Below are positions 6,575 to 7,562 of a stretch of DNA of 7,562 nt, in pieces. Made by a program: the position numbers and the translations under genes. The notes beneath the pieces were generated by a model. That model searched no databases and was not told where the DNA came from. It worked only from the letters and a program-made list of their open reading frames with translations. Position 1 is the first letter of the stretch; every line of letters begins with the position of its first letter. The DNA is from Candidatus Melainabacteria bacterium (GTDB taxonomy: Bacteria; Actinomycetota; Actinomycetes; Mycobacteriales; Pseudonocardiaceae), in the NCBI GenBank assembly GCA_903970565.1, contig CAJCJE010000108.1, positions 1 to 7,562 on the forward strand, given 5' to 3'.

Positions 6575-7562
6575 TCAGGACGTGAGCAGGCGTTCGGCGT
6601 CGCTGTCGCTGAGTTCCTCGACGGCGGCGAGCACCAGGTCCGTGACCTCCTCGGCCACGGCAGCCACGGTGCGCCGCTCAAACAGCAGCACCGGAGAGAG
6701 CGTCACCCCGAACGCACGGGACATCCGGTTGGTCACGCGGATCGCGAGCAGCGAGTGGCCGCCCAGCACGAAGAAGTCGTCCAGGGCACCGATCCGGGGA
6801 TGACCGAGCGCCTCGGCCCACTGTTCGGCCACGGCGATCTCGGTACTCGTGCGCGGGGCCACGAACTCGGTCGCGCCAAGGCCGGTCGCGTCCGGCTCGG
6901 GCAGGGCGCGCCGGTCGAGCTTCCCGCTGGGCAGCAGGGGAAGCGTGTCCAGCACCACGAGCATCGAGGGCACCGCGTAGCCGGTGAGCCGCTCGGCGGC
7001 GAACGCCCGCAGGTCGGCCTTGTCCACGGTCGCGCCGGTTTCGCCGGGGACGACGTAGCCGACGACGACCGGTCCGGTGGCGGCCGTGTGCACGACGGCC
7101 ACGGCGTCGCCGACGTCGGGGTGTTCACGCAGCACGGACTCGATCTCGCCGAGTTCGATGCGCACACCGCGGACCTTGACCTGGTGGTCGGCCCGGCCGA
7201 GGAACTCCGCCGACCCGTCCGGGCGCAGCCGGCCGAGGTCGCCGGTGCGGTAGAGCCGCTCGCCCGGTCGCTCGACGTGCGGCACGAACGACTCGGCGGT
7301 GCGCCGGGGGTCGTGCAGGTAGCCGCGGGCCAGACCCAGGCCACCCAGGAACAGTTCGCCGGGCACGCCGACCGGGACCGGCCGCAGGTGTGTGTCCAGC
7401 ACGTAGATCTCGTTGTTGTCGATCGGGACACCGAGGCTCACCGATCCGTCGCCGGCATCCGGCCCGCTGTCGTCCGGGCCGCACACGTGGCAGGTCGAGT
7501 CGATCGACACCTCGGTCGCGCCCCACGTGTTGTCCAGGCTGATCGGCCGACCGGCGGCGGCC
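6575..7562 (-). CDS. NRPS, C-terminal part: adenylation domain end + PCP (5' end outside window)
   Basis: This is the end of a multidomain peptide synthetase that activates an amino acid as its adenylate and tethers it to a carrier domain in the cytoplasm. In the 328 visible residues I see A5 as NTWGATE (about residues 11-17), A6 GELFLGGLGLARGYL, A7 YRTGDLGR, A8 RGVRIELGEIE, and A10 LPSGKLDR with the catalytic lysine. A PCP follows, with LGGHS and its phosphopantetheine serine near visible residue 270. The frame stays open to the right edge, so the true start is not here; a GTG at 7510 is internal, because A-domain sequence continues upstream of it. The protein ends with the acidic tail VEELSDSDAERLLTS and a TGA at 6577-6575. 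There is no thioesterase, so the chain must pass on, most likely to the next gene 28 bases downstream. Only three variable pocket positions are visible (Thr322, Ile330, Asp331 in GrsA numbering), too few to call a substrate. Confidence 0.96.
   Translation of the reverse strand, partial: AAAGRPISLDNTWGATEVSIDSTCHVCGPDDSGPDAGDGSVSLGVPIDNNEIYVLDTHLRPVPVGVPGELFLGGLGLARGYLHDPRRTAESFVPHVERPGERLYRTGDLGRLRPDGSAEFLGRADHQVKVRGVRIELGEIESVLREHPDVGDAVAVVHTAATGPVVVGYVVPGETGATVDKADLRAFAAERLTGYAVPSMLVVLDTLPLLPSGKLDRRALPEPDATGLGATEFVAPRTSTEIAVAEQWAEALGHPRIGALDDFFVLGGHSLLAIRVTNRMSRAFGVTLSPVLLFERRTVAAVAEEVTDLVLAAVEELSDSDAERLLTS
6650..6850 (-). other. PCP (thiolation) domain of upstream NRPS
   Basis: This is a four-helix carrier domain with the motif FFVLGGHSLLAIR; the serine codon is at 6754-6752 and would take the 4'-phosphopantetheine arm. 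It is preceded by the usual A-T linker motif VAPRTSTE. It has His before the serine (GGHS), whereas the three carriers of the next gene have Asp (GGDS). It is the carrier expected to donate to C1 of the downstream protein. Boundaries are approximate. Confidence 0.94.
6890..7562 (-). other. Adenylation domain, C-terminal half (domain of upstream NRPS)
   Basis: This segment covers core motifs A5 to A10 of an AMP-binding domain. The A5 motif is NTWGATEVSIDST, with Trp and Ala where NxYGPTE has Tyr and Pro; the acidic Glu is kept. The C-terminal subdomain carries the RTGD aspartate and the A10 lysine of PSGKLDR, so it looks functional. Motifs A1 to A4 and most of the specificity pocket lie beyond the right edge. 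The boundary near 6890 is approximate. Confidence 0.92.

Overview
The window is dense, GC-rich coding DNA with strong third-position G/C bias. It looks like part of a non-ribosomal peptide synthetase (NRPS) cluster from a high-GC actinomycete; the genus cannot be read from this sequence. All supported coding is on the minus strand, so the genes read from the right edge to the left edge. Both genes run off the window.

Right part (7562 to 6575): the C-terminal 328 visible residues of an upstream NRPS gene. They hold the C-terminal half of an adenylation (A) domain from core motif A5 onward, one peptidyl carrier protein (PCP, also T) domain with LGGHS, a short acidic tail, and a TGA stop. A gap of 28 bases follows, carrying a good Shine-Dalgarno sequence (AGGGG).

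Main part (6546 to 1): one uninterrupted frame of 2182 codons from an ATG to the left edge. No stop was met where the frame was checked, and all domain motifs lie in this frame. The domain order is C1-A1-PCP1-C2-PCP2-C3-PCP3, continuing out of the window. A1 is complete, and its binding-pocket residues read DLPKVGEVGK, closest to known Asn/Asp-type codes. C2 and C3 have intact HHxxxDG motifs, and PCP2 and PCP3 have intact phosphopantetheine serines. Neither of these two modules has an adenylation domain, and no A-domain motif survives in either.

Working together: the upstream protein would hand its PCP-bound chain to C1, A1 would load an Asn-like residue on PCP1, and C2 and C3 would add two further residues whose loading is not encoded in cis. 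The amino acids on PCP2 and PCP3 must come from A1 acting on several carriers or from a separate A enzyme. This tandem A-less C-T-C-T arrangement is the main point of interest. A relic of an A-T linker just before PCP3 suggests it arose by loss of A domains. I found no RNA genes, mobile elements, CRISPR arrays or terminators; the window is nearly all coding.
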